DNA of 64,000 nucleotides. It comes from Beijerinckiaceae bacterium RH AL1 (GTDB lineage Bacteria > Pseudomonadota > Alphaproteobacteria > Rhizobiales > Beijerinckiaceae). Both the position numbers and the translations under genes were made by a program. Under the pieces are notes generated by a model, which saw nothing but the letters and a program-made list of their open reading frames with translations, made no database searches and was not told the DNA's origin. This document shows, piece after piece, positions 1 to 8,863 of this stretch; within the stretch, counting starts at the first letter, position 1; each line of letters opens with the position of its first letter. The stretch lies in assembly GCA_901457705.2 (NCBI GenBank), contig LR590083.2, positions 2,604,597-2,668,596 on the forward strand, written 5' to 3'.

Positions 1-1295
1 GAGGCGTAGCGCATGAAGCTCTCGTTGAAGCGGCGATGCTCGACGCGCCGCGCCTGGCCCTTGATGTGGCGGTCCTTGATGTGGATCTGCGAGGCCTGCG
101 AGAAGCTCGCGAGCTGCTTGTGCGTCGACTGCGTGGCGATGATGCCGGGCGAGTCCGGCCCGAGATTCGAGAGCCCCATCGCGAAGCGCCCGGCGTAGAG
201 CGGGTGGAACTTCATGAAGCTCGCCCACGCCTCGTCGAACAGGATGTAGTCGCAGAGGTGGCCGATCTTGGCGACCACCGCCTCGGCCGAGTAGATCGTG
301 CCGTCGTAGGTGCACTGCTCGATCACCGCGACGCGGAACGGCCGCGGCCGCCGCCAGGCGTCGGGGTCGCTCACCAGCGGATTGGTGCGGATCTGCTCGC
401 GGATCGCCTCCTCGTCCAGCGCGTCGGCGTAGATCGGGCCGATCAGCCCGTAGGCGTTGCGGTCGGTCGGCAGGTAGACCGGCACACCGCCGGCGATCAG
501 CAGCGCGCCGTGATGCGCCGCCTTGTGGTTGTTGCGGTCGAACAGCACGAGGTCGCCCTCGGCGATCAGCGCGGCGAGCACCACCTTGTTCGACGTCGAG
601 GTGCCGTTGAGGACAAAGTACGTCTTCTCCGCCCCGAAGATCTTCGCGGCCTCCTTCTGCGCGCGCAGCGCGGGGCCTTCGTGGGTCAGGAGATCGCCCA
701 GCTCGAGCACGGAATTGTCGAGGTCGTCGCGGAACACCGCCTCGCCGAGATGCTCGACGAAGATGCGGCCGATCGGGCTGCGGTTGTAGAAGATGCCGCC
801 GTTGTGGCCGGGGCAGGTCCAGAGCTGGTTGCCCTCCTCCGCGTAATCGACCAGCGCGCCGAAGAACGGCGTCTTCAGCGTCTCGGCATATTGCTTGAGG
901 CGCGAGACGAGGTTGCGGGCGATGAACTCCGGCGTCTCCTCGGCGAGGAAGACGTAGCCGTCGATGTAGTCCATCACCTCGACGGGGATGTCGGCGAAGC
1001 GCTTGCGGCGCACCAGCACGACGATCGGCATGTCGAGGCCGCGCCGGCGCATCAGGTCGATCAGCGCCGCCGCCTTGCCCTCGAGACCCTTCTTGCCCCA
1101 GTCGACGACCATGCAGCCGATGGCGGCATCGGTCTGCACGGCGATCTCGGCATCCTCGACGCGCCGCGCCTTGACGACCTGGAACCCCATGCGCTCGACC
1201 GCGCCGACGATCTCGGTGAGGCGCTGCCCTTCGAGGTCGTCGGACTGGAAGCCCGGCGTGCAGACGAGGAACGTGAAGCGGCGGAAGAAATCCAT
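1..1295 (-). CDS. Orn/Lys/Arg decarboxylase family protein, 3' end cut by window edge
   Basis: Fold-type I PLP-dependent decarboxylase of the basic amino acid family, which removes CO2 from arginine, lysine or ornithine to give a polyamine precursor. The N-terminal ~130 residues look like the receiver-like wing domain of the large decarboxylases. The PLP domain follows: the motif QSTHKQ near residue 400 carries the Schiff-base lysine, and TSTSNK and FDEAW lie before it. The start ATG at 1295 is preceded by GGAGA. About 431 codons are visible; family members usually run to 750 or more, so the C-terminal part lies beyond the left edge. Which amino acid it prefers cannot be told from this part. 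It is separated from the lipid transporter by about 90 nt and is probably a separate unit. Confidence 0.85.
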   Translation of the reverse strand, partial: MDFFRRFTFLVCTPGFQSDDLEGQRLTEIVGAVERMGFQVVKARRVEDAEIAVQTDAAIGCMVVDWGKKGLEGKAAALIDLMRRRGLDMPIVVLVRRKRFADIPVEVMDYIDGYVFLAEETPEFIARNLVSRLKQYAETLKTPFFGALVDYAEEGNQLWTCPGHNGGIFYNRSPIGRIFVEHLGEAVFRDDLDNSVLELGDLLTHEGPALRAQKEAAKIFGAEKTYFVLNGTSTSNKVVLAALIAEGDLVLFDRNNHKAAHHGALLIAGGVPVYLPTDRNAYGLIGPIYADALDEEAIREQIRTNPLVSDPDAWRRPRPFRVAVIEQCTYDGTIYSAEAVVAKIGHLCDYILFDEAWASFMKFHPLYAGRFAMGLSNLGPDSPGIIATQSTHKQLASFSQASQIHIKDRHIKGQARRVEHRRFNESFMRYA

Positions 1296-1388
1296 GAGCA
1301 TCTCCGGTGACGCTCGTGCTTAGCGAACATCTCTGTGACAGAGCGATGAACGCTGCCCTCAAGCGCGTCGTGCAAGCCGAGGGGGTGT

Positions 1389-2429
1389 TTACTTCCGCCC
1401 GAACAGGAACTGCTGCGGGTTGGCCTCGACCGAGCGGATCAGCTTGGTCATCTCGCCGACCGCGGTGCGCCCGTCCGCGGCGAGGCCCGAGTACTCCTTC
1501 AGGCCGTCGCGCGAGAAGCGGGTGAGGTTGGCGAAGAGCTCTCGGGTGCGGGCATCCGTGTTGTCGGAGAGCCGCTTGAACGACTTCGCCGCGTCCGACA
1601 CCTCCTGGAACACGCCCTTCGAATCGGTCGTCGAGAGGAAGCCGTTGAGGTTCGTCAGCGTCGTGTCGACCTTGCCGGCGGCGGTGTTCAGCTTGGCGGC
1701 GGTGCCGGAAAAGTCGGCGATCATCTGATGCACCTGGGTCGGGTCGACGGCCTTGACGACGTTGTCGGTGTCGGTGGTCAGCGTCTCGAGCTTCACCGTG
1801 AGCGGCTTGATGGTGCGCCCGACATCGGCCATCGCGGCCATGAAGTCCTTCACCCCGGCCGAGTTGGCGGCGAGCGCGTCCGAGAACTTCTGGACGTTGC
1901 CGACCGAGGCGCGGATCGCCGGCTCGTTGTCCTGCAGGATGCGGTCGCCGCGATCGAGGATGTCGGAAGCGCGCGCGGCGATCTTCTGCGCCGTCTGGAT
2001 CAGGTCCTGGAAGTCCGAGCGGTCGGCGAAGAGCACGGCAGGATCGCCGTCCGAGGTCTTCATGATCGGCGCATTCGAGCTGGCGCCGTTGAGCGCCACG
2101 GAGGCGCTGCCGGTCAAGCCTGTGTACTCGAGCTTCACCTTGGTGTCGGTGCGCACCGGCACGCGCCCGTCGACGCGCACGATCGCGTAGGCCCTGGAGG
2201 GATCGTCCGGCATCAGGTCGATCTTCGAGACGTCGCCGACGCGCACGCCGTTGAAGAGCACGGGATTGCCGGCGGCGAGGCCGGAGATCGAGCCGTTGAA
2301 GACGACCTTGTACTGGTTGAGGCCGAGCGGCTTCTCGGCGCCCGAGAACCAGAACACGAAGCCGAACGCGCCGATGACGACGGCGAGGGTGAAAGCGCCG
2401 ATGAGGGCGTAGTTCGCGCGGGTTTCCAT
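1389..2429 (-). CDS. mlaD: MCE/MlaD-type lipid-binding subunit of an ABC transporter
   Basis: Periplasmic, membrane-anchored subunit of an Mla-like phospholipid ABC transporter. One N-terminal membrane helix (about residues 7-29) is followed by the MCE domain (about 38-115, with the segment NPVLFNGVRVG), then a long helical C-terminal region. At 346 residues it is longer than E. coli MlaD (about 180) but normal for alphaproteobacteria, where the helical tail is extended. The ATG at 2429 was chosen because the transmembrane helix starts right after it; the longer open frame upstream overlaps the ATPase gene. It is the last gene of the order permease - ATPase - MlaD. No MlaC or auxiliary lipoprotein follows. 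The substrate (phospholipid or other lipid) is inferred from the family. Confidence 0.88.
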   Translation of the reverse strand: METRANYALIGAFTLAVVIGAFGFVFWFSGAEKPLGLNQYKVVFNGSISGLAAGNPVLFNGVRVGDVSKIDLMPDDPSRAYAIVRVDGRVPVRTDTKVKLEYTGLTGSASVALNGASSNAPIMKTSDGDPAVLFADRSDFQDLIQTAQKIAARASDILDRGDRILQDNEPAIRASVGNVQKFSDALAANSAGVKDFMAAMADVGRTIKPLTVKLETLTTDTDNVVKAVDPTQVHQMIADFSGTAAKLNTAAGKVDTTLTNLNGFLSTTDSKGVFQEVSDAAKSFKRLSDNTDARTRELFANLTRFSRDGLKEYSGLAADGRTAVGEMTKLIRSVEANPQQFLFGRK

Positions 2430-2454
2430 CGTGGGGCCTCGGATGCTCGTAGCG

Positions 2455-3291
2455 CTAGCGGCTCGCCGCGAACCGCCGCGCGCGCTTGCCGTGGAAGTAG
2501 GCGCGCAGCCATGGGTGATCGGAGCGCTCGAGCGTCTCGATCGGCCCGGCGGCGATGACGCGCTTGTCGGCGAGCGCGGCGACGCGGTCGCAGATGGCGT
2601 AGAGCGAATCGAGATCGTGCGTGACCATGAAGACGGTGAGGCCGAGCGTCTTCTGCAGCGTCGCGATGAGATCGTCGAAATCGGCGGCGCCGATCGGGTC
2701 GAGGCCCGAGGTCGGCTCGTCGAGGAACAGAAGCTCGGGATCGAGCGCGAGCGCGCGTGCAAGCGCGGCGCGCTTGATCATGCCGCCGGACAGCTCGGAG
2801 GGGAACTTGTTGGCGGCATCCGCCGGCAGCCCGACCAGCGAGATCTTGAGCATCGCCAGCTCGTCGGCGAGCGACTTCGAGAGCTTCAGGTGCTCGCGCA
2901 TCGGGATCTGCACGTTCTGCTTCACGGTGAGGCCGGAGAGCAGCGCGCCCTGCTGGAACATGACGCCGAAGCGCTGCTGCAGGCGCACGCGCTCCGGCGG
3001 CGTCAGGCCGTCGATGTCCTCGCCGAAGACCGAGATCGCGCCGGCCCGCTTCGGCACCAGGCCGAGGATGGTGCGGGTCAGCACCGACTTGCCCATGCCG
3101 GAGCCGCCGACGAAGCCCAAGACCTCGCCGCGGTACACGTCGAGGTCGAGGTCCTGCATGATGACCTTCTCGCCGAAGCCGACGGTGAGCCCGCGCACCC
3201 CGATCGCGACGTCGGCGAGCGCGGGATCGCGCGCGGCGAACCCGACCGGCGCGAAGTTCAGGACGGCGGCTGTGGCGGCTTCTGACGTCAG
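2455..3291 (-). CDS. mlaF: MlaF-type ABC transporter ATP-binding protein
   Basis: Cytoplasmic ATPase that drives the MlaE-type permease encoded just upstream. It has Walker A GGSGMGKS, a Q-loop in MFQQGALL, the signature LSGGM, Walker B LLFLDEPTSG and the switch histidine in VTHDL. The frame has no ATG, GTG or TTG near its conserved beginning. The best start is a CTG at 3291, six bases after AGGGGAG, which itself overlaps the TAG stop of the permease gene; this gives 278 residues. A GTG further in, before the segment RGLTVGFGEK, is a fallback but has no Shine-Dalgarno sequence. Function is secure at family level; the start codon is an inference. Confidence 0.88.
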   Translation of the reverse strand: MTSEAATAAVLNFAPVGFAARDPALADVAIGVRGLTVGFGEKVIMQDLDLDVYRGEVLGFVGGSGMGKSVLTRTILGLVPKRAGAISVFGEDIDGLTPPERVRLQQRFGVMFQQGALLSGLTVKQNVQIPMREHLKLSKSLADELAMLKISLVGLPADAANKFPSELSGGMIKRAALARALALDPELLFLDEPTSGLDPIGAADFDDLIATLQKTLGLTVFMVTHDLDSLYAICDRVAALADKRVIAAGPIETLERSDHPWLRAYFHGKRARRFAASR

Positions 3292-3302
3292 GTCGGGCTC
3301 CC

Positions 3303-4436
3303 CTAGAACCGGATGCTCGCGAAGAACATCGCGAAGACGCCATCGACGACGATGACCATGAAGATCGACTTCACCACCGCGGCGGTGACCTGGCGGCCGA
3401 GCGACTCCGCGGACCCCTCGACCTTGAGACCCTCGACCGCGGCGATCAGGCCGATCACCAGCGCCATGAAAGGGGCCTTGATGAGGCCGACCGCGAAGGT
3501 GGACGGGTAGATGACGGCCTGGAGCCGCGCCAGGAAGGCGACCGGTGCGATGCCGCCGTACATCCAGCCGGTGACCATGCCGCCGAAGATCGCCGACATG
3601 TCGGCAACGAAGGTCAGGAGCGGCAGGCTGACGATGAGGGCGAGCAGCCGCGGCACGACGAGCACGTCCATCGCCGAGAGGCCCATGACCCGGAGCGCGT
3701 CGATCTCCTCGCGCATGCGCATCGAGCCGATCTCGGCGGTGATCGCCGAGCCGGAGCGGCCGGCCATCATGATCGCGGTGAGCAGCACGCCGAGCTCGCG
3801 CAGGACGAGCACGCCGATGAGATCGGCGGCAAACGTGACAGCACCGAAGCGGCGCAGCTGGAAGATGCCCTGCTGGGCGACGATGCCGCCGACGAGGAAG
3901 TTGATCAGCGCGATGATCGGCACGCTGCGGAAGGCGATCGCCTCCATGTGGAAGACGAGCGAGGTGAGGCGGAATTTTAGCGGCGAGCGGACGATCCGGC
4001 CGAACGACGTGGTCAGCTCGCCGAGGAAGGCGACGCCGTCGTAGACGTCGTGGCCGAAGTGGACCACGCCCTCGCCGATGTCGGCGAGCAGCCCGACGAG
4101 CGAGATGCCGTGCTTGACCGGCGGCGCTTCGGCATCGCGCACCTGCACCTCGTCGAGGAGGATGCGGTGCTCGGGCTTCAGCCGCTCGACGCGGGTCTCG
4201 ATCCCCTTGGCCTTGAGCAGGCGGCGCGAGCGGTCGACGAGCCAGGCGCCGGCCGTGTCGAGCCGCTCGACGTGGCCGAGGTCGAAGACCGCCGCCTGCG
4301 CCTGTTCGGCGGCCTCGACCATGGCCGAGGCCCCGCCCTCTAGCGCGGCGGACGCGTCGATGGTCCAGCTGCCGCTCAGCGTAAAGCGGACGGTGCGGTC
4401 GAGAAGCTCGCTGGAGAAGGCTGGCGGCAGCGACAT
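3303..4436 (-). CDS. mlaE: MlaE-type permease with N-terminal STAS-like domain
   Basis: Inner-membrane permease of an Mla-type lipid transporter. Residues about 1-115 resemble a STAS domain (FTLSGSWTIDAS, VFDLGHVERLDTAG), which in E. coli is the separate protein MlaB. Residues about 130-377 are the MlaE permease with several membrane helices and the conserved stretch ITAEIGSMRMREEIDALRVMG. A fused STAS-permease is common in alphaproteobacteria. It is the first gene of the operon mlaE-mlaF-mlaD; the next gene begins within about 12 bases of its stop, so translation is probably coupled. The ATG at 4436 starts a normal-length protein of 377 residues. Confidence 0.88.
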   Translation of the reverse strand: MSLPPAFSSELLDRTVRFTLSGSWTIDASAALEGGASAMVEAAEQAQAAVFDLGHVERLDTAGAWLVDRSRRLLKAKGIETRVERLKPEHRILLDEVQVRDAEAPPVKHGISLVGLLADIGEGVVHFGHDVYDGVAFLGELTTSFGRIVRSPLKFRLTSLVFHMEAIAFRSVPIIALINFLVGGIVAQQGIFQLRRFGAVTFAADLIGVLVLRELGVLLTAIMMAGRSGSAITAEIGSMRMREEIDALRVMGLSAMDVLVVPRLLALIVSLPLLTFVADMSAIFGGMVTGWMYGGIAPVAFLARLQAVIYPSTFAVGLIKAPFMALVIGLIAAVEGLKVEGSAESLGRQVTAAVVKSIFMVIVVDGVFAMFFASIRF

Positions 4437-4648
4437 GTAGCCTATGGGTGCACGGCGCGCGGGCGCACCTATGGTTAAGGTGCGTTAACGGCCCGGGGTT
4501 ACGACCGCACCGGGGCAAAGTCGAGGCGAGCCGGTTGGGTTGGTTAACGAGCACCTCGGGGCCTCCCAGAGCCGACGGTGCAGCTTCCGCCCCGCCGCGG
4601 GAGGCGCTACGGGGATGATTCCGTCCGCCGACTCAGGACTTGAACGAT

Positions 4649-5629
4649 ATGGCCACGCTCCGAGCCGAGATCGAGAGCTTCCCGATCGCGGGACGCTTCG
4701 TGATCTCGCGCGGCGCCAAGACGGAGGCGCGCGTCGTCGTCGCGACGACCGAGGCCGGCGCATTCCGAGGGCGCGGCGAATGCGTGCCCTATCCGCGCTA
4801 CGGCGAAAGCGTCGAGAGCGTCGTCGCGGCCATCGAGGGCGTGCGAGCGCAGATCGAGGCCGGCGCCGACCGCGCGCAGCTCCAGGCGCTGCTGCCCCCC
4901 GGCGCCGCCCGCAACGCGCTGGACTGCGCGCTCTGGGACCTCGAGGCAAAGACGACGGGCGTGCCGGCCCATGTCCGCGCCGGCATCGCCGCGCCCGGCC
5001 CTGTCGTGACGGCCTACACGATCTCGGTGGACACGCCCGAGGCCATGGCTGCGGCCGCCGCCCGGGCGTCGTCGCGGCCGCTCCTGAAGGTCAAGCTCGG
5101 CGGCGCCGGGGACCGCGAGCGCATCGCGGCCGTCCGCGCCGCGGCCCCGCAGGCGACCCTTATCGTCGACGCCAACGAGGCCTGGGCGCCGGCCGACCTC
5201 GCGCCGCTGCTCGCCGCCTGCGCGGAGGCCGGCGTCGCGCTCGTCGAGCAGCCGCTGCCCGCCGCCGACGATGCCGCGCTCGCGCGCATCGCCCATCCCG
5301 TCCCGATCTGCGCCGACGAGAGCGTCCACGGGCTCGCCGGCCTCGCCGCCCTGCGCGACCGCTACGACGCCGTTAACATCAAGCTCGACAAGACCGGCGG
5401 CCTGACCGAGGCGCTCGCCGTGGCCGCCGAGGCCGAGCGGCTGGGCTTTTCGATCATGGTCGGCTGCATGGTCGGCACCTCGCTCGCCATGGCCCCTGCC
5501 CTGCTGCTCGCCGGGCGCGCCGCCTTCGTCGACCTCGACGGGCCCCTGCTGCTGGCCCGGGACCGGCCGGAAGGGCTGGCCTCCGAAGGCTCGACGCTGA
5601 TGCCCGCGACGCCGACGCTCTGGGGCTAG
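4649..5629 (+). CDS. Dipeptide epimerase / N-acyl amino acid racemase-like enolase superfamily enzyme
   Basis: Member of the muconate-lactonizing subgroup of the enolase superfamily, 326 residues. The catalytic set is visible: K-x-K in LLKVKLG, metal ligands D, E and D in IVDANEAW, VEQPLP and CADES, and the second lysine in NIKLDKTGG. The segment GCMVGTS is typical of L-Ala-D/L-Glu epimerases, which act on muropeptide-derived dipeptides. The same family includes DgcA, an N-acetyl-D-Glu racemase of alphaproteobacteria, but its partner DgcN is not adjacent, so the substrate stays open. The ATG at 4649 has AGGAC nine bases upstream; an in-frame TTG lies at 4640. About 210 bases without a gene separate it from the divergent mlaE. 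Confidence 0.85.
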   Translation: MATLRAEIESFPIAGRFVISRGAKTEARVVVATTEAGAFRGRGECVPYPRYGESVESVVAAIEGVRAQIEAGADRAQLQALLPPGAARNALDCALWDLEAKTTGVPAHVRAGIAAPGPVVTAYTISVDTPEAMAAAAARASSRPLLKVKLGGAGDRERIAAVRAAAPQATLIVDANEAWAPADLAPLLAACAEAGVALVEQPLPAADDAALARIAHPVPICADESVHGLAGLAALRDRYDAVNIKLDKTGGLTEALAVAAEAERLGFSIMVGCMVGTSLAMAPALLLAGRAAFVDLDGPLLLARDRPEGLASEGSTLMPATPTLWG

Positions 5630-5773
5630 CTGCCCCTCGAGCCTGAAGCAACGTCTCAGATGCATGGCCGAATAGACGCGCCAACGCACGACTAAAGGCG
5701 TTAGACCTAAGCATATCTGTATAGCAGCAGGCATCCGCCTATTCTTTCGCGGCCACGTGCCGAGGATAACTCC

Positions 5774-6448
5774 ATGGTGTCTGTCGTGTATCGCGTCCTG
5801 GCCGGTCTCGTTATTTCGAGTGCTGTTGCAACGACCGCTTCCGCGCAGATCACCGCGTATCAGGGCGGCTCGACCTTGGGCTTCTGCTCGGCCAGCGACA
5901 CGGCGCAGGTGCCCGTGGGCGAAGGCCCATGGATCTCGGCGTCCCAGTCGGGCACGACCGTCAACGTGAGCTGGGGCGGCGACGGGTGGAACAAGTGGCA
6001 TTTCCGCTGGGGCCATCCCGGCGGCTCCGAAGCGGCCTTCGAATACGGCGGCGACCAGAAGAGCGCTACGATCAACGAGAAGGGCTTCTGCCAGCGTCTC
6101 GTGCTGAAGATCCAGGGTTGCGTGAACCACATCGTCGGGCACGACCGGTGCAGCGCTTTCCAGGAGACAGACTTCACGACCGATCCACAGCGCCCCTCCG
6201 GCGGCGACACCTGCGCGGAGGGTTTCGTTTGGCGCGAGGCCTATCCGAACGACCACGTGTGCGTTTCGCCCGCCGTTCGATCGCAGGCCGCGGCTGACAA
6301 CGCACGCCACCAAACGGCCCCCTGCCCGGCACCGCTGGTGCCCCGCATGGCGCGAAGGAACGACACGGTCTGCGTCTCGGCGGCCGTCGCGACGGCGACC
6401 AAGCAGGACAACACCCAAATCTGCCGGCGGCTCGTCAAATGCCCCTGA
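5774..6448 (+). CDS. Secreted cysteine-rich protein with a C-terminal VCV motif duplicated
   Basis: Exported protein of unknown function, 224 residues. A signal peptide ends at about residue 25 (TTASAQ). The mature protein has a Trp/Gly-rich region (SWGGDGWNKWHFRWG), then several cysteines. Its C-terminal part carries a pattern seen in many actinobacterial and rhizobial secreted proteins: CAEGFVWREA...DHVCVSPAVRSQAAADN, echoed about 40 residues later by NDTVCVSAAVATATKQDN. This half-repeat looks like a small domain present in one complete and one degenerate copy. No enzyme motif is visible. It stands alone between the epimerase and the LpxH-like gene. Confidence 0.7.
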   Translation: MVSVVYRVLAGLVISSAVATTASAQITAYQGGSTLGFCSASDTAQVPVGEGPWISASQSGTTVNVSWGGDGWNKWHFRWGHPGGSEAAFEYGGDQKSATINEKGFCQRLVLKIQGCVNHIVGHDRCSAFQETDFTTDPQRPSGGDTCAEGFVWREAYPNDHVCVSPAVRSQAAADNARHQTAPCPAPLVPRMARRNDTVCVSAAVATATKQDNTQICRRLVKCP

Positions 6449-6607
6449 GGCCGGTCGGCCGCGGGGCGCAGCCCCGATCCTGCGCCTAGGCTCCGGCTCC
6501 GCTCTCCCGTCCACAGCCCTCGCCGACGGCTGCCGGCGCATGTCATCGCACCGCAATACGACTCTGCTCTAGAGCGACAAACGTCCTCTAACTCCCAAGG
6601 GTCGAGC

Positions 6608-7432
6608 GTGAACGACGATCCGGACGCCAAGCACTACCGCACCCTCTTCATCTCCGACGTCCATCTCGGCAAGCGCGGCTGCCAGGCCGAGCTCCTCGTG
6701 GACTTCCTGCGCTTCCACGACGCCGACACGATCTATCTCGTCGGCGACATCGTCGACGGCTGGGCGCTGAAGGGCGGCTGGCACTGGCCGCAATCGCACA
6801 ACGACGTCGTGCAGAAGCTGCTCCGCAAGGTGCGCAAGGGCGCGAAGATGATCCTGGTGCCGGGCAATCACGACGAGTTCGCCCGCTCCTACCTCGGGAT
6901 GAACTTCGGCGGCGTGGATGTCGAGGATACGGCGATCCACGAGATGGCCGACGGGCGCCGCTTCCTCATCATCCACGGCGACCAGTTCGACATCGTCGTC
7001 TCAAACGCCAAGTGGCTCGCGCTGCTCGGCGACTGGGCCTACGAGGCGGCGCTGTTCATCAACGGCTTCTACAACCGCATCCGCCGCGCCTTCGGGCAGC
7101 CCTACTGGTCGTTCTCGGCCTGGGCGAAGCTCAAGGTGAAGGAGGCGGTCTCGTTCATCGGCAAGTTCGAGACGACGCTCGCCGAGGAGGCGAAGAAGCG
7201 CGACTGCCAGGGCGTCGTCTGCGGCCACATCCACCACGCCGCGATCCGCCAGATCGACGGCATCACCTACGTCAATTGCGGCGACTTCATCGAGTCGTGC
7301 ACGGCGATCGCCGAGCACATGGACGGCGATCTCGAGATCATCCGGTGGCAGGTGCCCGGCGGCATCGCGACGCCCGTGCCCGCCAAGGTCGAGCGGCCCG
7401 CTCCCGCGCGGCCGGCGCCGGCCGCGGCCTGA
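6608..7432 (+). CDS. LpxH-like UDP-2,3-diacylglucosamine diphosphatase / metallophosphoesterase
   Basis: Calcineurin-like metallophosphoesterase of 274 residues. Metal-binding motifs occur in order: SDVHLGK, GDIVDGW, GNHDE, HGDQFD and GHIHH. This set and the spacing match the LpxH-like proteins that hydrolyse UDP-2,3-diacylglucosamine in lipid A synthesis, although in many alphaproteobacteria that step is done by LpxI, so the true substrate may be another lipid or nucleotide-sugar phosphoester. The start is GTG at 6608. Its TGA stop overlaps the ATG of the next gene by one base, so it is probably co-translated with the glycosyltransferase, which suggests a shared glycolipid pathway. Confidence 0.82.
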   Translation: MNDDPDAKHYRTLFISDVHLGKRGCQAELLVDFLRFHDADTIYLVGDIVDGWALKGGWHWPQSHNDVVQKLLRKVRKGAKMILVPGNHDEFARSYLGMNFGGVDVEDTAIHEMADGRRFLIIHGDQFDIVVSNAKWLALLGDWAYEAALFINGFYNRIRRAFGQPYWSFSAWAKLKVKEAVSFIGKFETTLAEEAKKRDCQGVVCGHIHHAAIRQIDGITYVNCGDFIESCTAIAEHMDGDLEIIRWQVPGGIATPVPAKVERPAPARPAPAAA

Positions 7433-8511
7433 TGCGCATCCTCGTCGCGACCGACGCGGCGCGGCCACAGGTCAACGGCGTCGTCCGCTCCTACGAGCAG
7501 CTGACGGAGGCGGCCGCCGCCATCGGCGTCGAGATCGTGACGCTCGGCCCCGCCGGCTTCGCCACCGTGCCGCTGCCGACCTACGCCGAGATCCGGCTCG
7601 CGCTCACCGGGGTGCGCGGCTTCGCGGCACGGCTGGCGCGGATCGAGCGCGAGGGCGGCCCGATCAGCCACATCCACGTCGCGACCGAGGGCCCGATCGG
7701 CCACGCCGCGCGCCGCTTCTGCCTGCGCCGCGACCTGCCGTTCACGACGAGCTACCACACGCGTTTTCCCGAATATATCTCGGCGCGGTCGCCGGTGCCG
7801 GCGGCGCTGACCTACGCCTACCTCCGACGCTTCCACAACGCCGGCGACGGGATCATGGTGGCGACCCCGACGCTGGCGCAGGAGCTGGTCGACCGCGGCT
7901 TCCGGCGGCCGCTGCGCTGGTCGCGCGGGGTCGACACCGAGCGCTTCACGCCCGCCAAGCGGGCGCCGTGGGACCTGCCGCGCCCGATCTACCTCTACGC
8001 CGGCCGCCTCGCGCCGGAAAAGCAGCTCGAGGCGTTCCTGTCGCTCGACCTGCCGGGATCCAAGGTCCTCGCAGGCGACGGGCCGTCCGCCGATCATCTC
8101 AAGCGCACGTTCCCCGACGCGCACTTCCTCGGCCTGCAGGTCGGCGACGCGCTCGCCCGCACCTACGCCTCAGCCGACGTCTTCGTGTTCCCGAGCCGCA
8201 CCGACACGTTCGGCATGGTGCTGCTCGAGGCGATGGCGAGCGGGCTCCCGGTTGCCGCCCTGCCGGTGCCGGGGCCGCTCGATGTCGTCGGCGACAGCGG
8301 GGCCGGCGTTCTCGACGAGGACCTCGGCGCCGCCTGTCGCGCGGCGCTCGACATCCCGCGCGAGCGCGCCCGAGCGCATGCCGAGACCTACACCTGGGGC
8401 CAGGCGACGGAGCAGTTCCTCGCCAATGTCGCGGCGGCGCGGGTCTCGCACACCGAGGCCCAGGCCGCGCGCGCCAAGGCGCTCCTCGGCGTGACCGGCC
8501 AGCGCGCTTAA
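7432..8511 (+). CDS. GT4-family glycosyltransferase, coupled to the LpxH-like gene
   Basis: GT-B fold glycosyltransferase of 359 residues. The N-terminal half has the family beginning MRILVATDAARPQVNGV; the C-terminal half has the nucleotide-sugar-binding region (YAGRLAPEKQ) and the EX7E-type motif in SRTDTFGMVLLEAMASG. Close relatives build glycolipids (mannosyl- or glucuronosyl-diacylglycerol, sulfolipid SqdX-like). The ATG at 7432 shares one base with the stop of the LpxH-like gene. The pair is likely an operon acting on a membrane lipid at the inner face of the cytoplasmic membrane; donor and acceptor are not predictable. Confidence 0.85.
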   Translation: MRILVATDAARPQVNGVVRSYEQLTEAAAAIGVEIVTLGPAGFATVPLPTYAEIRLALTGVRGFAARLARIEREGGPISHIHVATEGPIGHAARRFCLRRDLPFTTSYHTRFPEYISARSPVPAALTYAYLRRFHNAGDGIMVATPTLAQELVDRGFRRPLRWSRGVDTERFTPAKRAPWDLPRPIYLYAGRLAPEKQLEAFLSLDLPGSKVLAGDGPSADHLKRTFPDAHFLGLQVGDALARTYASADVFVFPSRTDTFGMVLLEAMASGLPVAALPVPGPLDVVGDSGAGVLDEDLGAACRAALDIPRERARAHAETYTWGQATEQFLANVAAARVSHTEAQAARAKALLGVTGQRA

Positions 8512-8513
8512 GC

Positions 8514-8786
8514 TCAGCCCGGGCGGCTCGCGCACTTGTCGGCGATGTCGGTGTTGATGAGCTCTCCATTGACGAGAACGTAGTCGACGTTGCCGCCGGC
8601 GCCGATGAAGGTATCGGCCGGCACCTCGTTTGGGCCGAAGGCGATGGCCGTCTTGGTGCGCCACTGGCCGTCCGGCAGCCGCTCGACGGCGCTGCAGGGG
8701 GCCGTGAAGGGGATCCGAAGGCGCGGCTGCACCTGCGCGTAGCTCGACGGCGTGCCGAGAAGCGTGGCGATGATCAGGGCGATCAA
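8514..8786 (-). CDS. Small secreted protein of unknown function
   Basis: 90 residues, beginning with a short signal peptide (cleavage near SSYAQ, about residue 18). The start codon is TTG at 8786 with AGGAG eight bases upstream; no ATG is available. The mature part contains two cysteines (APCSAV and DKCASRPG), which could form a disulfide bond, and no recognised domain. Its stop lies two bases from the stop of the glycosyltransferase on the other strand, so the two genes converge. Confidence 0.6.
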   Translation of the reverse strand: MIALIIATLLGTPSSYAQVQPRLRIPFTAPCSAVERLPDGQWRTKTAIAFGPNEVPADTFIGAGGNVDYVLVNGELINTDIADKCASRPG

Positions 8787-8863
8787 GCTGGGCTCTCCTT
8801 TGCGTTGGGCCCCGGCAGATGGGGCGCCGGCGCAGGATCGCCACCTCTCCGCCGACGAGCGGC

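Noticed and set aside
36-1310. Plus-strand frame of 424 codons at the left edge
   Set aside because: It is the shadow of the decarboxylase on the minus strand, which carries the PLP-lysine motif.
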